A DNA stretch of 64,000 nucleotides from Hybos culiciformis (lineage: Eukaryota > Arthropoda > Insecta > Diptera > Hybotidae): assembly GCA_964007475.1 (NCBI GenBank), contig OZ023275.1, positions 3,348,001 to 3,412,000 of the forward strand. Reading direction: 5' to 3'. Below, one piece after another: positions 13,673 to 23,200 of this stretch; position 1 is the stretch's first letter; each line of letters begins with the position of its first letter. The notes below the pieces were generated by a model, which did no database searches, had not been told where the DNA came from, and was given only the letters and a program-made list of their open reading frames with translations. The translations under genes and the position numbers were made by a program.

Positions 13673-15226
13673 AATGTAAGTTTATATTAAAAATTATTAT
13701 TAAAAATATTTCAATGAGAATTGGAAAAAAAAATAAAATTTTTTTACATATCGTTAGCGCGCAATCAGAATAAACATACATTACTTCAACTTTAAACCAG
13801 TTTTTGAGGAGGAAAAAAGATAAAAAAAACACAAGAGCTGTCATTGGACACCCGATTGGAACGTAGTTCCTTTGCGTATATATAAGTAATTTTTAGTTTC
13901 AATAAATCCAAAATTTTATTAATTTAAAAAAAAAATTAAAAAAATTAGCAGGTTATCGTAATTCGAGCCCTGCATCATAATATATTTTGGTTTTGTTCTT
14001 CTTTTTCCCAGTTTTGTATTTTTTTCATTTAAACAAACCTTTTTTAAGAGCAATTTTTTAAATACCGAATTTTAACTTGAAAAAAAGAATGGTGAATAAC
14101 AGTGTGGGAGATAGAATTTTGTACTTTGAACGCTCAGAATTTTTAAAATACAGAAATTTGCAAACGGAATTTGAACACAAACTGAATTTTAAAGTTTAGT
14201 ATTACGACCCGCCTCTGAATATTAATTTTAAATCGTACGTATATAATTACAATGATACAAGTATTATGTATATGTAGAATCTACAAGAATAATTCATAGA
14301 TAATTACTAAAGTATATACAACGTATTCCCAGCTTTTTGTATTCACTTTTATCGTTACTAAAAATTAAATTAATAATTAAGTGCATACAAATTCAATCTG
14401 CATAGCAAAATACCAGCTAATGATTATTATAACTATTTGTATATTTTGATATTTTTATAAAAATTCTAAAACTTTTAATATTTATATTTCAAACAATCTT
14501 CTAAAAAACTATAAAAATAATAATTTTTCTTAAAAAAAAAAATCATTTTAGATTATTTCTACTTAATTTATTACATTAAATATATATCAAAATTTCATAT
14601 TAATTTGATTTAAGTTAAGTTTCAGGAACTTTCTTTAAATTTTAATTCAATTAAAAAGTTTTATCTACAATTTTTATTTAATTTTTTTTTTTTTGTGAAA
14701 AATAAAATTGGTAAAATAGTTTTATGTTTTAATTCATGTTCTTGAAAACTAATTAAATGAAAAATCGAAAACATATAATAATTATAGTAAAAAAAAAAAA
14801 AATTAATCATAAATGAAGACCCTTTTGCCATAAAAAATTACAGAATTACAGAATAGTTTAAAAAAAATCAACAGATACGAATTCATTTTTACTTTTAATA
14901 AAAACAATAAATCATCGGAAAAATCATCGGAAATAAAAATATAAAGAATTTTAAAAATTAATTTTTCAGCACAATCCAAGCACCAAAACTAAACTACTCC
15001 AACTTCCTTTTCGAAGCTATGCTTAATAACTTAATTTTTAGTTTCTTGATTTTTTGAGGTCTAAGGACTAATTTTTTTCATATTTTTTTATATTTTAGTT
15101 ATGTGTTTTTTTAGGTCGTTTTCGAATTCTAAAATTTTTTGCTTTATTTTTGAAAAATACATTCAACATGAATTTATTTTTTAGTTTTTTGATTGTTTGT
15201 ATTCATAATGGGATATTGCAGGATAA
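13673..15226. other. AT-rich stretch, nothing firm
   Basis: No gene is seen. A short richer patch at 13840-13880 (cacccgattggaacgtagtt) and another at 13950-13975 (gcaggttatcgtaattcgag) interrupt the AT background. The second is faintly like a tRNA T-arm but does not fold as one. Confidence 0.5.
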
Positions 15227-15570
15227 AAAAAAAATTTCTACTTCTCTAAATATGTAAAATTTTTCATTCAATTTTCACACAGCTAATAATTGTTTTCAGA
15301 ACATTAATCACTATTCATTCATTGCTGATTAAAATAAAAATCTGTTGATTACTCACTCTCATTTTAAGATCTCTTGAATTAATGATTTCAAGTGTACTAT
15401 TTAATTATTGTGTGACTGTACTTATGAATGTATTTATGAATAGATATTGTGGATATGTGATAATTAAAATATCTTATTGTATATGCTCGTCGTATTATTC
15501 TCATAAATCTTACTGATTGGATTATTGGATATACGAAGAAAAAAAGTTATAATAATCAAATTCTTAGCGA
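15227..15570 (+). repeat. Dispersed repeat family R1, copy 1
   Basis: This segment aligns with 40129-40508 in the same orientation. Shared landmarks, in order, are: the start aaatttc..cttctc; cacacagctaat.attgtttt; atcactattcatt; ttttaagatctcttga; aagtgtactatttaatta; gtacttatgaat; aaaatatcttattgtat; and attctcataaatcttactga. Spacing is conserved apart from small indels. No open reading frame is conserved, so the shared unit is non-coding. No inverted termini or poly-A tail were found, so the element class is unknown; an old transposon or duplicated intergenic DNA are both possible. Downstream, 15625-15695 also weakly resembles the sequence just right of the assembly gap. Confidence 0.75.
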
Positions 15571-16892
15571 ATCATGACGCGTTTAAATCGCAAATTTCAT
15601 ATAAAAATAAAACAAAAAAAAATATATCTATCCTTGTCTAAAATTATTTTTATTTTGCGTTTCTCTTCTCAATGCTTCTTTTTCTTTGGAAATATTTACT
15701 TACCTAAATATTTATTTAAAAAATATATAAATTATACCAAAATTATTTCTTTATATTAAGTTCACAAAAAATTTAAATATATGTATATTGTATATATTTT
15801 GAGTATTTAGCACTAAACGCTGAACGACTAGTTTTCTGTATAATTCGTTTTTTAACCCAGATGTTTTTAGTAGATGTGTTTTTATATGTATATTTCCACA
15901 ATAGTTTTTTATAGTTTTTTTTCATTATATTATTGAAACTTATGTACATATTAAGTATATAATGATTGGCCAAATGTACTAAACACTATATTTATAAAAA
16001 TTTATCATTTTTCATGAAAAAAAAAATGTACAAAAAAACCAAAATTATTTAATGAAAACACTGCACATAGTTAGAGCTATGAAAAAAATGCAATGTCATA
16101 AACTCATGGTAAATGCAATACAAAATTGGAATGAAAGAATACAAATTTTTCATTTTTCTTTTTTTTTTTAATTATATTTTTGTTTTGCTCGAAACAATAA
16201 TAATAATGGTATTTTTTTTTATCTTTTTTATTATGAATTTCACTGTAATTATAGTACCAGCAATGTTTTTATTTAGAAATACTATAATGTAGTTAGAGGG
16301 TAGTATTATATATAATAACTATTTAGAATTTTTTAAAAATAATGTAATTTAAAAAAATAAAATCCAATTATATTTTAAAACTCATTATACGTATATCCTT
16401 TTTCTTTTCCTGAGTCGTTACCATAGAAATAAATTTTGTATAATAAAGAACTGTAAATTATTTTGATAAAACCAAGCTCCTCGAAATTGTTGACAATTTA
16501 AAATAAATCAAAATTACAAAACTCATATTCGAGTAATTTAACTAACTGAAATAAATTAAAGCAATTTCCATTAAAATTGTTATTTATAATATTTATAAAT
16601 ATATACATACATATGTTGAAATACTTAACTTCTTGATGGTGTTGTTAAAACAAAAGTCTTAAAGTGTCAGTAATTAACAAACATTATTATTTATTTTGTT
16701 AAAAATTAGTGCGCTCTTATGTATTATGCAAATTAATTTTAAACAATTTTGTAATCCACATTCAATTATTATTATTTAGTTTTTTTTTTTTTTTATAAAC
16801 GATGACATGCGATATAAATAAAAAAAAAAACTCAAACATAATCTATTTTAATGTTCATGTCTTCGGTAAGTTGTATTTACATTCGCAAATTA
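15571..16892. other. AT-rich non-coding stretch
   Basis: No gene is recognised. The open frames at 15574-15759 and 15773-15973 are composed of Lys/Tyr/Ile/Asn/Phe and look like chance. Confidence 0.6.
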
Positions 16893-16942
16893 GCTCGGTA
16901 AATGGTCCATTGCATGCATCAAATCAATACACATGCAATTAT

Positions 16943-17001
16943 AGGGAAATGTAAATTGTATTTACATTTCCCTGTGATGTCAATTGTATTTACATTTCCC
17001 T
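16943..17001. repeat. Palindrome agggaaatgtaaa / tttacatttccct with a repeated right arm
   Basis: A 13-base arm at 16943-16955 pairs perfectly with 16961-16973 across a 5-base loop. The right arm, attgtatttacatttccct, is repeated at 16983-17001, and partial units ttgtatttac occur at 16870 and 17005. It lies in the left block of family F copy A. The corresponding place in copy B instead carries a 31-bp minisatellite, so this looks like element-internal repeat turnover. Confidence 0.85.
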
Positions 17002-17075
17002 ATATTGTATTTACTTACTTCATTTTGAACTGCGTAATACTATAAACAAAAATAATATCTCTCACACTCACAATA

Positions 17076-17270
17076 TTTCCCTTTTTTCCTTTTATCTTTA
17101 AAAGAAAGAAAAATTAAAGGATAATTAACGTGGAAAATTCCCTTTTCTTCTTTTATCTCTAAAAGAAAGAGAAATTATAGGAAAAATGAACGTGGAAAAA
17201 TTCCGTTTTCTCCTTTTATCTCTAAAAGAAAGAGAAATTAAAGTATAATTAACGTGGAAAATTTCACTTT
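17076..17270 (+). repeat. Minisatellite, period about 62 bp, about 3.2 copies
   Basis: Each unit reads roughly tttcccttttttccttttat, then ctctaaaagaaagagaaatta, then a variable A-rich part ending in attaacgtggaaaa. The landmark aacgtggaaaa recurs at 17127, 17189 and 17251, giving a period of exactly 62. Units differ by several point changes, so the array is not brand new. It sits inside family F copy A at a place where copy B has only ttttttctcattttttctca, so the array expanded after the copies separated or was lost in B. Confidence 0.9.
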
Positions 17271-17339
17271 TTTTCTTTTATCTTTATTTTTTATTATAAA
17301 TTATCTCTATATTCCATCTTTGCAACTCCCTCTCACATG

Positions 17340-17545
17340 CACATTAAAGCAGTATAACAATACATGTTAATCAAATTTGTTATACAGCTCGTTGTGTATA
17401 CACACAAACACATAGCACTCGTCAATATTATATCTCTCGACCTTCGGTTTCGTGATATAAATATGACTCGTGCCTATGTGTTTGTGTGTATACACAACTC
17501 GTAATTAATAACAAATTTTCATAACATGTATTGTAATCTACTATA
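17340..17545. repeat. Long imperfect hairpin of family F, copy A
   Basis: The two arms fold across a centre at about 17444. A 23-base stretch, ttgtgtatacacacaaacac plus ata (17392-17414), pairs perfectly with 17475-17497. Outside it, acatgtta.tcaaatttgttat pairs with ataacaaatttt.ataacatgt near 17500-17530. The 33-base core at 17428-17460, centred on gaccttcggt, differs at only two positions from the reverse complement of the core at 46288-46320. An RNA copy would form a hairpin about 195 nt long. Confidence 0.9.
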
Positions 17546-19035
17546 ACATTAAGTATGTAATACTTACAACACAACATATAATAATAAAAAGATTATGAAT
17601 TTATAAAATTGATACATGAACAAGAAATATGTTAAATGTGCATATTTAATATATAGATTACACAAAAAATTAACAATAGTTTGATTTAACTTATTTTGTA
17701 TTGATACGATATTATGTTTCTGGTTGTTCACAAATATTTACCATAAAATTTATGAACCTATAGATAACAAAATAATATGCATTTGTACATAATAACAATA
17801 TAATAATAAATATCATTATTGAATATTGCATAATATTCACTTATATTATATAACAAATATAGTTTCTAATATTTAATCAAAAATTACTAAGGGATTCTAT
17901 ACTTAAATTATATGTATATCCTATAAACTCAGCATATCAAGCATAAAAATAGATATATTTTGCTTAGCCACAAGTATAATAATACATTTATATATTGTTT
18001 TAAAATAACTCATATAGTCTTTATTCTATTCTTACCCTCTTAATTCAATCCCTTAGCATAAACCAAAATTAAAAAAAAAATTCTTTTACACAAATACAAA
18101 TTACATTAAACAAACAATTTTGTGTCAATATATATTAAAAAATTCTAGAGTATGTCACTAAATTGAAAGAAGAGTAATATAACACACTATTACGAATATA
18201 TTGTTTTATCTTCTTGAATCTCCTCACTCTTATTTTATATAATAAAATTATTCTTTAACCTACCAAAAAAAAATATTTTTACTTCGCCTTGTTCGACAAC
18301 AAATCAAAATGCAAAACAAAAAACAAACAAAAATTCTTTTAACAATATTCTTGTTGAACCTAAATACAAAGTATAAAATGTTGAAAAAAAAAATTTTCAA
18401 TAAATTCAAATAGAAAATCATAAAATTAAATATTTTGATAAAATAAGAAAAACAAAAATTTATCAAAAATATTCGAATTACAAAAATGTAAGATAAATTT
18501 TGTTTTTTTTTTTTTTTTTTTTTTCATTTTCAATATGTCAAAGAAAATTTAATCATTTTCTTTGATTTAAAAAGCCCTAAACAGGTAATGAAAAATACCT
18601 GTTTTTTTTTTTTTTTTTTGGAAATTTTAAGTAGAAAATAAATGAAAGGAAAATTTTTTCTAAAAACCAAATCTGTTAGAATTATATACATTTTTTTTAT
18701 CTAATTTATTTATTTATTTTTTGTTCCGGAAACTGGATATTTGTTTTTATCATAATAAAAATATTTTAATAAATTAATAAAAATTTTGGTTTTTCATACT
18801 CAAATGAATATGAAAGAAATTCATTTTTAATATTTTTTTTTTATTTTTGCTTGAAATTATAATAAAAAAAATAATTTCTATAATGCAAATTGAAATTGTA
18901 TAATTAAGCGATTTTACAAGTGACGGAATTTTGTGATTTTACTTCAGGCTCATTTATGAAAAAAATAAATTAAAATCTTTACTTTACGTATTGAAAATTA
19001 ACAAAACATAATTGAAAATTTAAATAGATGTTAGT
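17546..19035. other. AT-rich stretch with a 22-base T-run
   Basis: No gene is recognised. It holds a T22 tract at 18503-18524 and a small hairpin at 18579-18604 that leads into another long T-run. The open frame at 18260-18466 on the minus strand is Phe/Asn/Lys/Ile-rich and not credible. Confidence 0.6.
18579..18604. repeat. Short hairpin followed by a poly-T run
   Basis: The arm aaacaggta (18579-18587) pairs with tacctgttt (18596-18604) around an 8-base loop, directly followed by a run of about 18 T. It looks like an intrinsic terminator, but in this eukaryotic AT-rich setting with no adjacent gene it is most simply a chance hairpin next to one of many T-runs. Confidence 0.5.
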
Positions 19036-19341
19036 CAGGAATGGCCAACACATTGATCACGAACCAATTTTTGGTCGATCAGGCGATGGAAACACTGTTT
19101 AATCAATCTTATCATTTTTCTCTCAAAAACGGTTCATACCTCGGTCTGGATTTATCAAAATTATGAATGCTTGGTTGAAGACATGCAGCCTTCCTTTTAA
19201 ATTTATTATATATGTAATTTCACCGTTGTCACTTGTATGTGTATTCAATGTGTTTAATATCAATATTTTACAATGTCAATCATGAACCATTTTATAAAAA
19301 ATTAGTCGATCTTAGATAAATAATGAATTTGGCCACCCCTG
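19036..19341. mobile_element. hAT-like MITE, 306 bp
   Basis: The left end caggaatggccaacac and the reverse complement of the right end, caggggtggccaaattc, share 12 of the first 14 bases. The CAGGGGTGGCCAA form is typical of hAT-superfamily termini. The flanking octamers atgttagt (19028-19035) and atgtaagt (19342-19349) match at 7 of 8 positions, which is the 8-bp target duplication expected of hAT insertion. No transposase-coding frame lies inside, so the copy is non-autonomous. An internal gatcacgaaccaatttttgg patch forms a small hairpin with ggtcgatc. Confidence 0.75.
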
Positions 19342-19400
19342 ATGTAAGTTATAAAACGTAAATTTCAGGTTGTGTAGCAAAATTACTGGAATATTTTTAG

Positions 19401-19420
19401 ATAATAATAATAATAATAAT
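19401..19420. repeat. (AAT)n microsatellite
   Basis: About seven perfect ataata-type trinucleotide units lie between the hAT-like MITE and the TA-flanked MITE. Confidence 0.9.
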
Positions 19421-19740
19421 TTCTTTTTTTTAATCGAAAGTTGATAGTAAGGTTTTTTTTTCTATCAAGAGTTTTATCATAAAAAAGTTAGAGTACACAG
19501 AAAAAAATTTGCTCGTACTCATTACGTCAAAAAAGTTCGTTAATGACATTCTCGTTAAGATAACGAAAAATAATGAATAAATACGTTTTTGTAACGGAAA
19601 TTTCGTTTATTTTCTATTACGAACCTTTTTTTTCATTTTTAGTACTCGTTAAAAAAGTTCGTTATCGTTAAATACGGGAAACAAAAATTTCAATCCATAC
19701 AGAACTTATATTTTCCATTTTACACATTGCCGTAAATTTA

Positions 19741-19808
19741 GTTCATAGCTCAGTGGCAGAGTTGATGGATTGCAATGTTTAGGACAGTGGTTCGAAGCCA
19801 CAAGCGGG
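19741..19808 (+). ncRNA. tRNA-like sequence with A and B boxes (SINE head or tRNA pseudogene)
   Basis: An A box, tagctcagtgg (19746-19756), and a B box, ggttcgaagcc (19789-19799), match the internal RNA polymerase III promoter consensus at tRNA-like spacing. The D arm (gctc/gagt) and a 4-bp T stem (gtgg/ccac) can form. The anticodon loop would be attgcaa, reading TGC (Ala), but its stem is poor. The sequences expected to form the acceptor stem (gttcata against gcgggca) do not pair, so it is not a working tRNA gene. An A-rich tract begins right after it, the layout of a tRNA-derived SINE. Confidence 0.65.
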
Positions 19809-19810
19809 CA

Positions 19811-20056
19811 TAAAAAAAATTATTAAAAAAAAATTAAATAAAAAAATTTAAAAAATAAATAATAAAAATAGAAACATAAATAAAAAAAATTAATAAATAA
19901 AAAAAATAAATAAAAAAAAATTAAAAAAAAAATTAAAAAAAATAAATAAATAAATAAATAAATAAAAAAAAAAATTAAAAAAAAAAATAAAAAAAAATGA
20001 AAATAAAAAATAAAAAAGAAATAAATAAAAAATTAAATAAATAAAAAAAAAAATTT
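19811..20056 (+). repeat. A-rich aaat/aaataaat tract
   Basis: Nearly 250 bases of A with scattered T, built from aaat, aaataaat and poly-A units and almost without G or C, start directly after the tRNA-like B box region. It could be an expanded SINE-type A-rich tail inside the TA-flanked MITE. The length may be unreliable in the assembly, since such tracts are hard to sequence. Confidence 0.85.
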
Positions 20057-20257
20057 AGTCTAGTAAAATTTTTCTTTCGTATTTGCGGTGTTTTTGCTGA
20101 AGAATTTGAAAGGTTTTTGGTTTTGGGGTATAACGAACTTTTTTAACGAACTACGAACTTTTTTCAACGAAATGTTCGTTGTAGCCAAAATAACGAATTT
20201 TTCGTTGATTTTAACGAATTATTTAGTTATTAGTACGAGCAAATTTTTTTCTGTGTA

Positions 20258-23200
20258 ATATTAATACTGATACATAATATTTATCAAAATTCTAATTACG
20301 TAAAAATGTATCATTTATTTTATTCAAAACAGCAAATTCTTAAATATCGAAAGATTTGAGCTACTTTTAATACCACACGCAGTACAAAATTGTAATAGGA
20401 GGTATATTTTTCAACCTCGACAGTACAGAAAGTTTAAATTTAAAGATTTCACAAACTATTAACATCATTTTAAACTTTCGTATATAGCCAAGGCATTCAA
20501 TATTATGATTATATTATAGAAAAAGAAAAGTTAATATATAGGATTTAATCTGCTGCGAATATAGCTTATGTCAAAATATTTTAAATAAAAAAATTAATTC
20601 AATTGAAAAATATTGTATTGTTTTTTCACAGAACGCTTTAAGCTGTTAATAAAAATTAGTTAGCATTACAATAAGATAAAAAGACTAGTAATTTTTTCTT
20701 TTAAAAATATTAAATTTTATTTTAGAATAGATTATGATTTTTTTTTTTCTTAAAATTCATATATTAGTCTGGTAAAAATAAATAAATTAAATCTAATTCA
20801 AGAATTTTTTTGAACATTTGGGTTTCTATTCCAGTCAGATAAATTTGAGATTTAATTTTTAATAAGTCTTTGTTAAATGAAAATAAAAAACCGCCTCATA
20901 ACTTATTTTATTTGGATGAAAAAGAAATTTTTGACAGGGGTTTTTTTTTAGATAATCCGTTTGATTATTATATTTTTGTATTTTTCTCTGTCTTTTTTAC
21001 AGCACAGTAGTTTTCAACGTTGTGTTTTCTGCGAATCCCTTTTATCTTCGATGATTTTAATATCAAAGGAGATACTATTTCTGAAAATTTATATTTCTAA
21101 AATTTGTCTTATTTCTAACTAAGTTGGTAGCAAAAAATGGTAATCGATCTGAAAATTTGCAAAATAATATATTTTTACAGAACACAAAAAAGGCTGGCGT
21201 ATCTTTTTTTTTTTAAAACATCAAACTATCGTTGTTCTTTTTTGATTAAAAGAAAATTCATGCAAAATAAAATCAATTTTATTTCGCTTTATCAATCAAC
21301 AATTACTCAACATTCAAATTTTATGTATGAATGGGGAGATAGTGAGTATATTTACTTTTACACATTGATTTCCAGCTGAATAAAAACTTTCAAATACCAA
21401 TTTATTGTTTTTTTTAACTAAGTTTTTTTAACACATTTTATCAAATATTGAAAATAATTAGAACAACATTAATCTTAGAACAAAGAAAATAATTAAAAGA
21501 AATGGAGAAATTATACTTTTTAGACTATTTCTATAATGGCTACATTACTTTACCATCTAATGCATACATAAAATAGCTCTAAACAACTTATATTGTTAAT
21601 AATTTCTTCATTTATTATGATATGAAAGAATTTTCCACATTCCAATTTGTGAATGAGTTCAAGAAAGCTCGATAATTTAAAGAGAAATAATGAAACTATA
21701 TATATCTGAAACTATATAGACCTGCTTGTAATGACAATATAGTATCACTCTAACAGCAATTTCGTGAAATTCAGATAAATCTATGAAAATCACATTAGTT
21801 CAATTTCAAAATATTACACAAAACAAGGAAGATCACGTCTCATAAAATTTTAATAATTTCATCATCCTATAGCTATCCTTTCTGAGATGTTTTCACCCAA
21901 TTTGTTATATTTTATTTTATTTTTATAAAAAATTATCAAACGTGATATGTGTACAATCGTACATGATACTAATGTGATCAATTTTTTTCTAAACACATTC
22001 TGTACAAGCGTGATTTTGATTTCAAATTAAAAAGAAAACCTAACAAAAAATATGATAGTAATGTATTAATTCGGAATGGTTTGCGAAGGATGGCATTGTA
22101 ACTAAAATAAAATTAATTGCGTTTTCAATAATATGTAAATAAATATGTCTTTATTTTACTTCTGTAACAGCAAAATAACTATTAAGAATTTAATAAAATA
22201 TTGTGGAAATCACAGAAAGCAATTAATTAGTTTATATATCAGTTGTTCTCGTTACTAAGTACTAATAAACTACGACATCATTTTTAATTTTTTTTATTTT
22301 AGGTCTTTTTGTATAATACCAAAATCAAATGGATGAATTTTGAAACTTCGATCCAACCTTATGCTATATATTTCTCGAAACTTATTATACGAAAGTTATA
22401 AGAGCAATAACTAATATTATATTTAAATGTATAGAAAATAAAAGTATAATTACGTGGATAATGTTATAAAAGATTATAAATAATATTATACTTTGCAAGT
22501 TTTCGTAAAATAAAAATCTTATTTACAAAATATGAACTCCTATTCCATTAAGCTTTAAAGCTGTTTTTTCTAGTTACAATAACGCAGAAATTGTTCAATT
22601 TTTCGAGAAATAAATAATAAGTTAGAGATTCAATTCTATAATAATTTTTTAATACACATATTATAATACCGTATATAACAAAATAAATAAATGTAAATCT
22701 AAATTTCAAAAATTACTCTGCAAGGATTCATAATTTGATTGCAAAAATGAAGTGGGATCATTAATTTTGATCACAATCGATATAATATTTCATTTGATAT
22801 ATCAAAATTTTTATTGATTCAAAATTTAATGTTGTTCTGTTTTATAAATTAAGTTAAAAATCAATATAAATTTATTATTTTTAAGAAAAATTTGATATAT
22901 TCTTGGTAAAAATATTAAATAAAAGATCTGAAAGAAAAATGCCAACATATAAATGTTTCTTTCAATAACGCTTTTTATCTACGAAATTTTATGTAACTTT
23001 GATGTTTTTGTTATAAAAATTCTTTTGGGATAAATAAAACTGTATAATTCCCATAAGCAAAATAATGTATTGAAGCTCAATCATTATTATTATTTTGTTT
23101 CAGATAAATTTCCAAAGTAATATGATCTTTGATATGAAAAGTAAAGAAAATGTTTTTCCTTTTATTATTATGTTAAATTAATATGTTTAGCAGAGGAGAG

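Larger units (their letters stand above)
16893..17545 (+). mobile_element. Foldback/minisatellite repeat family F, copy A
   Basis: This composite repeat has three parts: a left non-palindromic block (16893-17075), a 62-bp minisatellite (17076-17270) and a long hairpin (about 17340-17545). The reverse complement of 46205-46681 matches it in the same order: caatacacat.caat, then cgtaatac.t.aaacaaa.ataatat, then tttgcaa.t.cct.tcac..gc.cattaaa.cagtata, then the hairpin arms and core. The copies differ exactly where each carries its own tandem repeats. No coding capacity is seen. Such architecture is known in some Helitron-like and foldback elements, but neither diagnostic Helitron ends nor target duplications could be identified here, so the class is open. 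Confidence 0.75.
19496..20255. mobile_element. 760-bp TA-flanked MITE with TTCGTTA subterminal repeats
   Basis: The left end cacagaaaaaaatttgctcg continues tact, and the right end is its exact reverse complement over 24 bases. TA lies immediately outside both ends (19494-19495 and 20256-20257), the target preference of the Tc1/mariner group and a few other superfamilies. Subterminal regions carry many copies of ttcgtta/taacgaa (for example 19547-19570, 19655-19670, 20130-20222) in both orientations, as MITEs often do. There is no transposase frame. The middle holds a tRNA-like sequence and a 240-bp A-rich tract, described separately. The element may therefore be a MITE carrying a nested SINE-like insertion, or a MITE family that contains a pol III unit by design. 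Confidence 0.8.

Noticed and set aside
13950..13980. tRNA T-arm-like sequence gcaggttatcgtaattcgag
   Set aside because: There is no A box and no pairing T stem or acceptor; it is too weak to call a tRNA or SINE.
18579..18622. Rho-independent terminator
   Set aside because: The hairpin plus T-run has the right shape, but there is no bacterial gene or operon, and T-runs are ubiquitous here.
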